This document shows positions 39,867 to 48,566 of a stretch of 64,000 nucleotides of DNA, piece by piece. The notes under the pieces were generated by a model. It was not told the origin of the DNA, ran no database searches, and worked only from the letters and a program-made list of their open reading frames with translations. A program made the position numbers and the translations under genes. The DNA is taken from contig JBGVLZ010000061.1 of NCBI GenBank assembly GCA_045124505.1, positions 62,001-126,000 of the forward strand, written 5' to 3'. This DNA comes from RGIG7213 sp045124505. Its GTDB lineage: Bacteria; Bacillota; Clostridia; Oscillospirales; CAG-272. Numbering within the stretch: position 1 is the stretch's first letter; every line of letters begins with the position of its first letter.

Positions 39867-41503
39867 AAGAAAATGAATTTTTGAACGGTGTAACAAGCAT
39901 TGATCCTGACATTGTGGAACGCTTTATTTCCATGGATAATAAACTTCAAAAGAAAGTAAATAAATCGAAAACAAAAGCCATATGGCTTCGCTTTGCTTCT
40001 ATTGCGGCGTGTTTTCTGCTGATCGTCGGCGCTGTTATCGTTGTGCCGATGTTCCGAGATGATAAACCAAGTGGTCCTCCGATAGTAGATGCAGGTACGG
40101 ATTCTGATTCATCAATCGGTAATAACAACCATCCAAAAGATGAGGAAACGAATGCATTTCCGAATCCCGACACTACTGACATCCCTTCACAAGGAGAAGA
40201 AACTGATCTCTTTCCAAATCCCGATACTACTGATGTCCCTTCTATTATTACACCGCCTGATAATGACCCACCCCCTATTATATTCGATGCTACGGTATCT
40301 GCCGATAAGTTAAACGGTAACAATTCTGAATTCATAGTGGGATCATCACTTTCCATATCAGGTGGATCACCTGACTCGGCACCGCCGAGATTTCAATTCA
40401 ACAGAGGCATTACCGTTAAAGCAAAGGTTGTCAAAAACCATTCAGACCAATATTATAAACTTGACGTAAGCTCAGAATTCCGTCCGACTGCATATCGTTT
40501 GATACAGATGGAAACCATCGAGGTTATATACGGTGAAAATGTACCGAAGTATTTTCTTTATTTAATTCAAGATTATGTTTACGTTGATATGTCCGTATAT
40601 GATTCCCTTTTGATATCTATGTATCAGCAAGGGATTGAAAATTACGTTTTGAAAAATGCAACTCAAAATCAAATGGAATCTTTTGAGTTACCGTTGTTTA
40701 GAGATCATCAAGATCATCCGGAGCTCGGAAACATCATAGCCTTCAAAGATGGCATATTTGATGAAAGTTTGTGGCAAAACGAAAATTGGATATACGGTTA
40801 TCAGTTCGCAGATCATCTGCTTGATAATCCGGAAGACAGCGACCTTGTTGTAGCACGCGGAGATTCGGAAAGTGATGTTATTTCCAAAATCAAAAAACAG
40901 TTTTCAGAATACAATTACATCGCCCCCTCCACTAACTGCATATCTGCACTTGATTTTAAAACCCAAGCTGCAAAAGACGTGCTTGAGTACGTAAAGCCGT
41001 TTGTAAACGGAGTTTTTTCCCAGACCTATTACGCAAACAGCAGGATTCTTTTCAGACGTTTTATAAACGGCTGTCAAACCGAAGAAACCATCTCCATAGA
41101 CCTTCACACCGAGGAAGTAACATATTCAGAGGCTCGTTATACCGAAGATGATATGGCAAAGATGGTGAATATCTCCGCACATCTTTCCCAAAAAGCAAAG
41201 GAATATGCAGAAAAATTGCCAACTCCGCCACACACCGATCCTGAAGGAAAAACGCTTTTGTGTCTGAATCTTTATGCATGGTATGAAAAAGTTGACGGTA
41301 AATTGTACGGCGTTATAAAAACTGCCTGGAGGTATATGGAAGAGGGCGATTATTACGTTCAGTATTATGACGATAATTATGTACTGTACGATATGAGTTC
41401 GGAAAGTGCTGCAGAAATATCGAGAGACGATCTTATAGAGCTTTTAGGAGAACGAAACGTGTATACAGGTGAATACGGATTAGGTATATTAATGCCTATG
41501 TGA
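39863..41503 (+). CDS. Membrane anti-sigma-like partner of ECF sigma 1
   Basis: A 546-residue protein. Residues 1-37 are a cytoplasmic sigma-binding segment (S-I-D-P-D-I-V-E-R-F-I-S-M-D). Residues about 38-63 are a single membrane helix, and the rest is extracytoplasmic. A low-complexity linker has a repeated 18-residue unit containing F-P-N-P-D-T-T-D (40141-40242), then a large globular domain of unknown type rich in Tyr and Glu. Its start overlaps the sigma gene by four bases. The N-terminus is related to that of the second anti-sigma protein at 42273. No zinc-binding anti-sigma motif (HxxxCxxC) is present. Confidence 0.8.
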   Translation: MKENEFLNGVTSIDPDIVERFISMDNKLQKKVNKSKTKAIWLRFASIAACFLLIVGAVIVVPMFRDDKPSGPPIVDAGTDSDSSIGNNNHPKDEETNAFPNPDTTDIPSQGEETDLFPNPDTTDVPSIITPPDNDPPPIIFDATVSADKLNGNNSEFIVGSSLSISGGSPDSAPPRFQFNRGITVKAKVVKNHSDQYYKLDVSSEFRPTAYRLIQMETIEVIYGENVPKYFLYLIQDYVYVDMSVYDSLLISMYQQGIENYVLKNATQNQMESFELPLFRDHQDHPELGNIIAFKDGIFDESLWQNENWIYGYQFADHLLDNPEDSDLVVARGDSESDVISKIKKQFSEYNYIAPSTNCISALDFKTQAAKDVLEYVKPFVNGVFSQTYYANSRILFRRFINGCQTEETISIDLHTEEVTYSEARYTEDDMAKMVNISAHLSQKAKEYAEKLPTPPHTDPEGKTLLCLNLYAWYEKVDGKLYGVIKTAWRYMEEGDYYVQYYDDNYVLYDMSSESAAEISRDDLIELLGERNVYTGEYGLGILMPM

Positions 41504-41517
41504 TAAATGACATTTTA

Positions 41518-41550
41518 GAAAGGTGAGCAAAAAACGCTCGCCTTTCTTTT
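41518..41550 (+). terminator. Terminator after the first sigma/anti-sigma pair
   Basis: GAAAGGTGAGC pairs with GCTCGCCTTTC (one G-U) and is followed by T residues. Confidence 0.8.
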
Positions 41551-41635
41551 ATATTCACACAAAAAACAAAATTTTATGATATAATACAAAAAACTTTTAA
41601 AAATAATTACACACTATCATTTTTTTCGGTACTAT

Positions 41636-41647
41636 TATTTACGAAGG
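41636..41647 (+). promoter_or_regulatory. Shared motif TATTTACGAAGG upstream of ECF sigma gene 2
   Basis: Second copy of the element at 39234-39245, 32 bases before the start at 41680. It follows TTTTTTCGG and a TATAAT-like stretch at about 41578-41583. Confidence 0.4.
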
Positions 41648-41679
41648 ACCTTTTAAAAATTCAAGGAAGGAGGAAGGTT

Positions 41680-42276
41680 ATGGAGCTTCAAATCAAACAA
41701 ACGGAAAGAGCGCCTATGGAAGATGAAAAAATCGTTGAGCTTTATTGGAAACGCGACGAAAAAGCAATTGAGGAAACCGCCTTAAAATACAATAAATATC
41801 TGTTTTCAGTCGCTTACAATATTGTTTACGATAAGCTCGACTGCGAGGAATGCTTGAATGATACATATCTCGGTGCTTGGAACGCTATGCCTCCGTCAAG
41901 ACCTAATGTACTCAAAGCATTTCTGACAACGATCACAAGAAGACTTGCCCTCAAACGTTATCACAGCAAATTAAGACAGAAAATTATCCCTTCCGAAATG
42001 ACGGTATCACTTTCCGAACTCGAAGATTTTGTAGCAGGTGACGGGGATGTTGGCGAAAATTTCGATGCGGAAAGACTTGGGCATGTCATCAGCGACTTTG
42101 TTTGCTCGCTTTCCGAGCGCAGACAATTCATATTTATGAGCAGGTATTATGTAGCCGATTCCATTGACACGATCGCAAGTGATATAGGTTTAAGCCGCTC
42201 AATGGTAAACAAGGAGCTTGCCGCCATCAGAAATGCTTTAAAAGAAAAACTTGAGAGTGAGGGGTATTTGATATGA
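41680..42276 (+). CDS. ECF RNA polymerase sigma factor (copy 2)
   Basis: A 198-residue paralogue of the sigma factor at 39276. The same E-L-Y-W-K-R-D-E-K-A-I, Y-L-F-S-V-A-Y-N-I-V-Y-D and D-C-E-E-C-L-N-D-T-Y-L-G-A-W blocks occur in region 2, and I-A-S-D-I-G-L-S-R-S-M-V-N-K-E-L-A-A-I-R in region 4. The differences in region 4 suggest a different promoter preference. AAGGAGGAAGG precedes the ATG. The stop overlaps the following anti-sigma start by four bases (ATGA). Confidence 0.92.
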   Translation: MELQIKQTERAPMEDEKIVELYWKRDEKAIEETALKYNKYLFSVAYNIVYDKLDCEECLNDTYLGAWNAMPPSRPNVLKAFLTTITRRLALKRYHSKLRQKIIPSEMTVSLSELEDFVAGDGDVGENFDAERLGHVISDFVCSLSERRQFIFMSRYYVADSIDTIASDIGLSRSMVNKELAAIRNALKEKLESEGYLI

Positions 42277-43550
42277 AAAAGAATGAATGGAGCGAAGGTC
42301 TGAATCATCTTGATGATGAGCTTGTTGAAAAATATGTTGAACAAAAAGATATGCTAAGACAGAAAAACAAAAAACTCAAAAGAATACGGTTACGCTTAGG
42401 TGCTATTGCAGCTTGCTTCGCTTTGATAATAGGTACGGTAATTTTCAAGAATGATTCGCCGCCCGTTCCCAACTGGGAAAATGCTCTATATAGTGCAAAA
42501 GACATTTCAAGCTTGTGTGCATCTTTGGGTACCCTGGATGCCTCTACAAACGCTTATACAAAGATATATGCTCCTAAAAGCGAATATTTATATATCGGAG
42601 ATATACCAAATGATGAATATATTGACTTGTATAAATATAATGACTTAAAAACGGAATTAAATAAAGATGAGTTTCAAAGTTTAATTGATGCATTTCTGCC
42701 GAAATTGGAAAATTCGCTTGGCGCATCTGCTTCAGAATTGAATATCCGAGAGAATAAAACGGATATTGATATAAGTTTTGATATCGGTCACTATTATTTG
42801 AGTGCATCGCAAAGCGAAACAAGCTATATATTTTTTATGAATGAGAAAAAAGTCATTTTGAACGGAGAAACGATTCAAATAGACCAAAGCTTAACTGACG
42901 AAGAAATCACATCTTATATTCAATCAACAAAAAATGTATTGTTCGATATTTTCGGTGTGGACTTTCCCGATATAAAAATAAGCAGACATTTTGATTCAGA
43001 TTACGAATACGGCGCAAGAAGTATATACGTTTATTTTTATGATAACAACGCACACCCTTTAAATAATTCCAGATACATACCGCTTACGGATTTTATATGT
43101 ATAGAATACTATGCTTCGCAGGAAGCTGAAAATAACAGTATATTAGACGACCCTACCATTTACTATGTTAAAAGGCGAGTCGAAATGACTGATATGTATA
43201 CTCCTTATACAAAAACAAAAAGAATATCACTACAGGATGCGGAAGCTTTGTTATATAACGGTTACGTATTCGGCGGCGGTCATATTTGCCCGTTATGCCA
43301 AAGGAGCCAGAAAAAGATAGCTTTTGATGAGTATGACTTCGTTGATATTGAATACGTCTTCAATCATAGCAATACAAAAGATAATACAACTTCAGGAATA
43401 CCGTTTTACACTTTTTATAAAAACATCGGTAAAGCAGAAAACGGAAATATGATTTATGCCAAAACTTACGTTGCCGCCATAGAAGTCAGCGGTTATAAAG
43501 AGTATTTTAAAAGTCAACAGGATTTCCACAAAAACAATTGGTTTAATTAA
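42273..43550 (+). CDS. Membrane anti-sigma-like partner of ECF sigma 2
   Basis: A 425-residue protein with the same plan as the protein at 39863: a short cytoplasmic head (H-L-D-D-E-L-V-E-K-Y-V-E-Q-K), one membrane helix at about residues 40-60 (L-G-A-I-A-A-C-F-A-L-I-I-G) and an extracytoplasmic domain. A C-P-L-C pair occurs at about residue 340, absent from its paralogue. The outer domains of the two differ strongly, so they may sense different cues. A bidirectional terminator follows. Confidence 0.78.
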   Translation: MKKNEWSEGLNHLDDELVEKYVEQKDMLRQKNKKLKRIRLRLGAIAACFALIIGTVIFKNDSPPVPNWENALYSAKDISSLCASLGTLDASTNAYTKIYAPKSEYLYIGDIPNDEYIDLYKYNDLKTELNKDEFQSLIDAFLPKLENSLGASASELNIRENKTDIDISFDIGHYYLSASQSETSYIFFMNEKKVILNGETIQIDQSLTDEEITSYIQSTKNVLFDIFGVDFPDIKISRHFDSDYEYGARSIYVYFYDNNAHPLNNSRYIPLTDFICIEYYASQEAENNSILDDPTIYYVKRRVEMTDMYTPYTKTKRISLQDAEALLYNGYVFGGGHICPLCQRSQKKIAFDEYDFVDIEYVFNHSNTKDNTTSGIPFYTFYKNIGKAENGNMIYAKTYVAAIEVSGYKEYFKSQQDFHKNNWFN

Positions 43551-43563
43551 AAACACCGATAAC

Positions 43564-43597
43564 AAAAAGCCGGGCATATCATAAAGCTCGGCTTTTT
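43564..43597. terminator. Bidirectional terminator
   Basis: AAAAAGCCGGGC pairs with GCTCGGCTTTTT (one G-U) between convergent genes. Confidence 0.85.
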
Positions 43598-43608
43598 GTT
43601 TTTGATAT

Positions 43609-44484
43609 TCAAAATTCATTTTCGTGGGATTTGAAAAAGTTGCGGTAGATCTTCACGTTTTCAAACTCACTCCAGCGTTTTGTCCCTATGGGATAACTGT
43701 CCATATCATAAATTTTTGCGCCCTTCACAGCCATTAAAAACGGGCAGTGTGTGGAGATTATAAACTGACAATTATAAAACCGTGCGGAATCCTCAATAAA
43801 TTTTGCCAGCTCCAGCCTTCTTTCGGGACTGAGGCTGTTTTCAGGCTCATCAAGTAAGTACAGTGCATTTTCCTTTATTTCCTTTGTAAAATACGAAAAT
43901 GCACTTTCGCCGTTTGATGCGGTATACAGATCCTTTTTTCCGAGCCTTGCTGTGACGTATGAGTTTTTCGTTTCACGCTTTGCATTCATTACACGCTTGA
44001 ATTCTTCGTAATCATCAAGGGATGTAAGATTTTCAAGCGGTGTTTTACGGGTTATATAATACTCGTAAAACAGCTCCTCACGACGTCTGTCAACACCCTT
44101 GTTTATCGCACGTATATCGAGCATAAAATCAAACACATCATCACTTGAAATATACTTACTTCCGTCGGGAATATCTACAGCGGAATATTTGCACATATCC
44201 GTGTATGTCTTAAAAAGCGGTGCATCGTTAAAAAGCGATGTGCGCTCCAGCCTCAGCTTTTCGCATATAATGTTGAGAAGAGTTGATTTACCTGAGCCGT
44301 TACTGCCGCAGAACATCGTCACAGGCTCAAATTCAATATTTTGTAGTTGCTTTTTCGGAAAAAGCTTGAACGGATATGGGGTGTCTGTATAACAGCTCAT
44401 ATTGAGCTGATGCGTTCCGACATTTAAAATAACACCGTCCTCGTCCTTTTCGCTCGGCAGTTTAAATGACTTTAAATAAACCAT
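43609..44484 (-). CDS. AAA-family ATPase (predicted ATPase of the AAA_21 type)
   Basis: A 291-residue ATP-binding protein with Walker A M-F-C-G-S-N-G-S-G-K-S-T (about residues 60-70). The Walker B region is A-L-Y-L-L-D-E-P-E-N-S-L-S-P, and Q-F-I-I-S-T-H-C-P-F-L carries the switch His. This is the single-domain SMC-like ATPase group with unknown role. The ATG overlaps the DUF1653 stop by one base (TGATG). A terminator lies just after it. It is the last gene of a tightly overlapping four-gene operon. Confidence 0.88.
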   Translation of the reverse strand: MVYLKSFKLPSEKDEDGVILNVGTHQLNMSCYTDTPYPFKLFPKKQLQNIEFEPVTMFCGSNGSGKSTLLNIICEKLRLERTSLFNDAPLFKTYTDMCKYSAVDIPDGSKYISSDDVFDFMLDIRAINKGVDRRREELFYEYYITRKTPLENLTSLDDYEEFKRVMNAKRETKNSYVTARLGKKDLYTASNGESAFSYFTKEIKENALYLLDEPENSLSPERRLELAKFIEDSARFYNCQFIISTHCPFLMAVKGAKIYDMDSYPIGTKRWSEFENVKIYRNFFKSHENEF

Positions 44485-44705
44485 CACTCACCTATATACG
44501 TAAATCTTTTGTATTCAACACCGTCTTTTATGACGGTTTCAGACCACATAGACACAGGGCGAACCCAAATACCGCCGTCACCGTAAAGCGCTTTGTATAC
44601 GACCATTTCTTCAAGCGTTTCGGAATGTCGGGCTGTTGCAATCACCTCATATTCATTACCCTTGAAATGTCTGTATTTACCTTTTTTAATTTCACTCACG
44701 GTCAT
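44484..44705 (-). CDS. DUF1653 protein
   Basis: A 73-residue protein matching DUF1653: G-K-Y-R-H-F-K-G-N-E-Y-E-V-I-A-T-A-R-H-S-E-T, V-V-Y-K-A-L-Y-G-D-G-G-I-W-V-R-P and M-W-S-E-T-V. The domain is small, beta-rich and of unknown role. The start overlaps the preceding stop by four bases (ATGA), which marks it as part of the P-type ATPase operon. Confidence 0.88.
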   Translation of the reverse strand: MTVSEIKKGKYRHFKGNEYEVIATARHSETLEEMVVYKALYGDGGIWVRPVSMWSETVIKDGVEYKRFTYIGE

Positions 44706-45550
44706 CTTCCTCTCAGATATTCAATGACGGAAAATGCACACTTCATTCCCGTGTATACGGCAGTTGCAATTTGCTTTGGTGATGACGTACAGTCGCCTGC
44801 GGCAAATATACCGGGAACGGATGTTTTCATATTTTCATCTGTAACTATTACACCTTTATTTTCCGCAATACCAATGCGCACTGCAAAGTCGGATGCGCTC
44901 GGTACACCGTTTGCAATAAATACACCGTCAAGAGGAATTTCATCACCGTTTTCAAATACAACACCGCTTACCGTGTTTTCACCGATAATATGCGATATTT
45001 TATCGGTTATGACCTTGTATTTATCACTTGTTATATCCTTACCGTTTGACAAAAGCGTGACGCTTGCGCATACACCCGACAGCACATCTGCCTCGTGGTG
45101 TGCAAACTCACCGTCACCGACAACAGCGACATTTTTGCCTTTGAAGAAAAATCCGTCACAGACGGCACATCGGCTTACCCCTCTGCCCTCAAATTCTTCC
45201 TCACCCTTTATTTTTTTGCCCTTGACACCGCTTCCTGTTGCTATAACAACGGTTTTTGCATACAGCTTTTCTTTGTCTGTCTGAAGTGCAAATACATCCT
45301 CAAAATCGATCGACAAAACCTGACCTTTGAAGATTTTAACACCAAGCCTTTCAGCTTGCGAAATTCCCTTTTCATAAAGTTCTCTGCCCGAAACAGAATC
45401 AAATCCGTAGTAATTTTCAATTTTATCGGTTTTAAGAAGCGATGATCTTTCATCATCAACAACTGCGCATGTAAAGCCTGCGCGTGCTGTATAAACTGCG
45501 GCGGTGATTCCCGCAGGACCACCGCCGATTATAATAGAGTCAAATCTCAT
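44702..45550 (-). CDS. Thioredoxin-reductase-like flavoprotein
   Basis: A 282-residue NAD(P)/FAD enzyme of the TrxB fold. The FAD loop is I-I-I-G-G-G-P-A-G-I-T-A-A (about residues 6-17), and the redox pair is C128-A-V-C131-D-G. A second nucleotide loop V-A-V-V-G-D-G-E-F-A and the closing motif G-I-F-A-A-G-D-C-T are present. The second nucleotide loop is G-D-G-E rather than the common G-x-G-x-x-G/A, so the NADPH preference is uncertain; it could accept ferredoxin or NADH. No thioredoxin gene lies nearby. It has ATGA overlaps on both sides and probably sits in one transcript with the P-type ATPase. Confidence 0.88.
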   Translation of the reverse strand: MRFDSIIIGGGPAGITAAVYTARAGFTCAVVDDERSSLLKTDKIENYYGFDSVSGRELYEKGISQAERLGVKIFKGQVLSIDFEDVFALQTDKEKLYAKTVVIATGSGVKGKKIKGEEEFEGRGVSRCAVCDGFFFKGKNVAVVGDGEFAHHEADVLSGVCASVTLLSNGKDITSDKYKVITDKISHIIGENTVSGVVFENGDEIPLDGVFIANGVPSASDFAVRIGIAENKGVIVTDENMKTSVPGIFAAGDCTSSPKQIATAVYTGMKCAFSVIEYLRGR

Positions 45551-48201
45551 TTTCTTATCTTTCTCTGAATAAATTTAACAGTTTCAACTATCGGTATTAC
45601 AAGAACCGCAAGACCGAGCGCAACACCGTATTCAGCAAGGCTTATATGCTCAAATCCGAATGCTGTGCTGATACCGGGAAGGTATACAACAGCCGTTGTG
45701 AGAATGAATGACAACACCATAGCACCGTAAAGGAACACGTTATGAGTCTTGATAGAGAACACAGATGCCCTGACTGAACGCATATTGAACGAATGGAATA
45801 TTTCAGCCATTGACATTGTCAGAAATGCCATTGTCATGCCGTCGGCGCTTGTTTCAAGCGACCATACACCCGCTTCCATATAGTGGCCTATAAGATACGA
45901 AACAACGGTAATGAGTGCAACCATAATGCCCTGATATACAACGTCTACACCCACACCGCCTGCAAAAATTCCATCCTTGGGATTTCTCGGCTTACGCTTC
46001 ATGACATCAGCCTCACCCTTTTCCATACCGAGGGCAAGTGCGGGGAAGCAGTCTGTTATAAGGTTTATCCACAAAAGATGTATAGGCTTGAGAAGTGTAA
46101 ATCCGAGAAGCGTTGCGGTGAATATCGCCACGACCTCACTGAGGTTTGATGAAAGCAAGAACTGAATTGACTTTCTGATATTGTCGTATATTCTTCTTCC
46201 CTCTTCAACAGCCGTGACGATCGTTGCAAAGTTATCGTCCGCAAGAACCATGTCGGCAACATTTTTTGTAACGTCGGTACCTGTGATACCCATACCGATA
46301 CCGATATCGGCGCTCTTTATCGAAGGTGCATCGTTTACACCGTCGCCCGTCATAGCTGTGATACAGCCGCGTGCACGCCAAGCATTTACGATCTTAACCT
46401 TGTGTTCAGGCTGAACACGTGCGTAAACGGAATATCTGTCAACTATTTTTGCAAATTCTTCATCTGTATATTCGTCAAGCATAGCGCCTGTTATCGCACC
46501 GGATGCATCGGTTATAATTCCAAGCTCCTTTGCAATTGCCACAGCTGTGCTTATATGGTCACCTGTTATCATAATAGGACGTACACCTGCACCCTTGCAC
46601 TGCTCAATTGCCACCTTGACCTCGGGACGTACAGGGTCTATCATTCCGTAATGACCGATGAATATCATATCACATTCGTTATTTTCCGTTGAGATATTAT
46701 CGGGAAGTGCATCGTATGCTCTGTATGCGCCGGAAAGCACACGCAAAGCGGAATCTGCCATGTTTTTATTATCAGCATTAAGTCTTTCGAAAATATCTGA
46801 TGTCATAGGGATGACATTTTCACCGTCAAGATAATATTTACAACGCTTCAGTATTTCATCCGGCGCACCCTTTGTAAACTGAATTATCTTATTTCCGTCC
46901 TCGTGGAACGTAGACATCATTTTTCTGTTGGAGTCAAAGGGAAGCTCTGATACTCTCGGAAGATCATTTTCAACAATTCCCTTTTCAAGTCCGAGCTTAT
47001 ATGCATAGTTTACAAGTGCACATTCTGTAGGTTCACCCGTTGCATTTTTCGTTTCGTCAAGCACAGCATCTGAACAAAGCGACATACATTTTGCAAGAAG
47101 AGTCTGATTTTTCGTTTCTTCCTTGACAACGGTCATTTTGTTCTGTGTAAGCGTACCTGTTTTATCAGAGCATATTATCTGTGTACAGCCGAGTGTTTCA
47201 ACGGCAGTAAGACGTCTTATAACGGCATTTCTCTTTGACATCTTTGTAACGCCCATTGAAAGCACGATCGTTACAACAGTTGCAAGTCCTTCGGGAATTG
47301 CGGCAACTGCAAGAGATACAGCGACCATAAATGAGTCAAGGACTACATCAAGCTCCCCGCTCATAAGCTTCTGCCATGCATTTTCCGTTGTGAAAAATCC
47401 GAATAAGAATATGAATATACTGATACCTATAACAAGATAAGTGAGTATTTTTGAAAGCTCAGAAAGCTTCATCTGCAAGGGTGTTTTACCTTCTTGGGCA
47501 TTTGTAAGCGCATCCGCTATCTTACCCATTTCGGTATTCATACCCGTATCGGTAACAACAGCGATTCCTCTTCCGTATACAACGGTTGAACCCATGTATA
47601 CCATATTTTTTCTGTCACCAAGGGGAACATTTTTACCTGAGGGCAATGCATCGGATATTTTGTTTACAGGCACGCTTTCGCCTGTAAGAGCCGCTTCTTC
47701 GGATTTAAGGCTGGCAGACTCAATAAGTCTTGCATCGGCGGGAACTGAGTCGCCCGCTTCGAGTATGATGATATCACCCGGTACAAGCTCATCAGTCTTG
47801 ACGTGCGTAAGCATGCCGCCTCGCATTACCTTGGCGTTTGCGGCTGTCATTTCCTGAAGCGCTTCAATTGCGGCTTCTGCCTTGCTTTCCTGAACAACAC
47901 CGAGAACTGCATTTATAATGACAACAGCACCGATGATGATAACGTCTGTAAATCCTTCTCCGCCTTCTCCCTCAATTACAGCAAGAAATGCGGAAACTGC
48001 CGCGGCAACGATGAGAATTATTATCATCGGATCGGCAAGCTGTTTTAAAAAGCGGTGTATGAGTGATTCTTTTTTCGCTTCTTTGAGTTTGTTTTTTCCG
48101 TATTTTTCAAGTCTTTTCTGTGCCTCTTCATTTGAAAGACCGTTTTTCGTTGTTTCAAACGATTTCAGTGTTTCTTCGGCACTTTTAAAATAATGCTCCA
48201 T
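45547..48201 (-). CDS. Calcium-transporting P-type ATPase (SERCA/PMR1-like)
   Basis: An 884-residue P2-type ATPase. Landmarks are the cytoplasmic T-G-E-S loop (L-T-G-E-S-V-P-V), the phosphorylated Asp in C-S-D-K-T-G-T-L-T (about residue 345), the K-G-A-P-D nucleotide site and the hinge M-T-G-D-G-V-N-D. Ca-coordinating residues appear in M4 (A-A-I-P-E-G-L), M5 (S-N-L-S-E-V) and M6 (W-I-N-L-I-T-D). That points to Ca2+ rather than Cu, Zn or K. It would export Ca2+ from the cytoplasm. AAAGGGTAG precedes the ATG. It leads a four-gene operon. Confidence 0.93.
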   Translation of the reverse strand: MEHYFKSAEETLKSFETTKNGLSNEEAQKRLEKYGKNKLKEAKKESLIHRFLKQLADPMIIILIVAAAVSAFLAVIEGEGGEGFTDVIIIGAVVIINAVLGVVQESKAEAAIEALQEMTAANAKVMRGGMLTHVKTDELVPGDIIILEAGDSVPADARLIESASLKSEEAALTGESVPVNKISDALPSGKNVPLGDRKNMVYMGSTVVYGRGIAVVTDTGMNTEMGKIADALTNAQEGKTPLQMKLSELSKILTYLVIGISIFIFLFGFFTTENAWQKLMSGELDVVLDSFMVAVSLAVAAIPEGLATVVTIVLSMGVTKMSKRNAVIRRLTAVETLGCTQIICSDKTGTLTQNKMTVVKEETKNQTLLAKCMSLCSDAVLDETKNATGEPTECALVNYAYKLGLEKGIVENDLPRVSELPFDSNRKMMSTFHEDGNKIIQFTKGAPDEILKRCKYYLDGENVIPMTSDIFERLNADNKNMADSALRVLSGAYRAYDALPDNISTENNECDMIFIGHYGMIDPVRPEVKVAIEQCKGAGVRPIMITGDHISTAVAIAKELGIITDASGAITGAMLDEYTDEEFAKIVDRYSVYARVQPEHKVKIVNAWRARGCITAMTGDGVNDAPSIKSADIGIGMGITGTDVTKNVADMVLADDNFATIVTAVEEGRRIYDNIRKSIQFLLSSNLSEVVAIFTATLLGFTLLKPIHLLWINLITDCFPALALGMEKGEADVMKRKPRNPKDGIFAGGVGVDVVYQGIMVALITVVSYLIGHYMEAGVWSLETSADGMTMAFLTMSMAEIFHSFNMRSVRASVFSIKTHNVFLYGAMVLSFILTTAVVYLPGISTAFGFEHISLAEYGVALGLAVLVIPIVETVKFIQRKIRK

Positions 48202-48244
48202 TTTCTACCCTTTCTTCAATTTAATATGCTCAAAATATTCAAAA

Positions 48245-48274
48245 AGACTCATACATTTTTCAATGTATGAGTCT
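48245..48274 (-). terminator. Terminator after tRNA-Thr
   Basis: Minus strand AGACTCATACATT pairs with AATGTATGAGTCT around GAAA and is followed by T5. It lies between tRNA-Thr and the P-type ATPase gene. Confidence 0.85.
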
Positions 48275-48369
48275 CATTTTTTAATGATAAACCAAGCTTT
48301 CGCTGTGGATGTTGACTTACCAAACGCCTTATAGCGCAAACTACTCCCTCAAAAGGTATTAAGTTTTAT

Positions 48370-48444
48370 TGGAGCTGGTGGAGGGATTTGAACCCTCGGC
48401 CTATTGATTACGAATCAATTGCGCTACCCCTGCGCCACACCAGC
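48370..48444 (-). tRNA. tRNA-Thr (anticodon CGT)
   Basis: Read leftward: acceptor GCTGGTG/CACCAGC, discriminator T and encoded CCA. The anticodon arm ATTGA-TTCGTAA-TCAAT gives CGT (codon ACG). The T-arm GAGGG-TTCAAAT-CCCTC is intact. It has a consensus promoter and a terminator. Confidence 0.93.
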
Positions 48445-48454
48445 AAATTAACTG

Positions 48455-48482
48455 TTGACAAATTGAAAATACGTGGTATAAT
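48455..48482 (+). promoter_or_regulatory. Promoter for rsmA
   Basis: TTGACA (48455-48460) and TATAAT (48477-48482), 16-base spacer. It faces the tRNA-Thr promoter at 48499-48527. Confidence 0.75.
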
Positions 48483-48498
48483 CTTTACAACGGAGAAG

Positions 48499-48527
48499 AT
48501 TATACCATCTTTTTCCCTGTTTGTCAA
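48499..48527 (-). promoter_or_regulatory. Promoter for tRNA-Thr
   Basis: Minus strand TTGACA (48522-48527) and TATAAT (48499-48504), 17-base spacer, both perfect. Its -10 and that of the rsmA promoter lie in inverted arms TGGTATAATCTT / AAGATTATACCA. Confidence 0.8.
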
Positions 48528-48566
48528 TATCATTTAAGAAAATTGTATAAAAAACCAAGGAGTATT

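Noticed and set aside
44466..45284. Rightward open frame of 272 codons across the TrxB-like gene
   Set aside because: It is the complement of a well-supported flavoprotein gene and has no ribosome site or family match.
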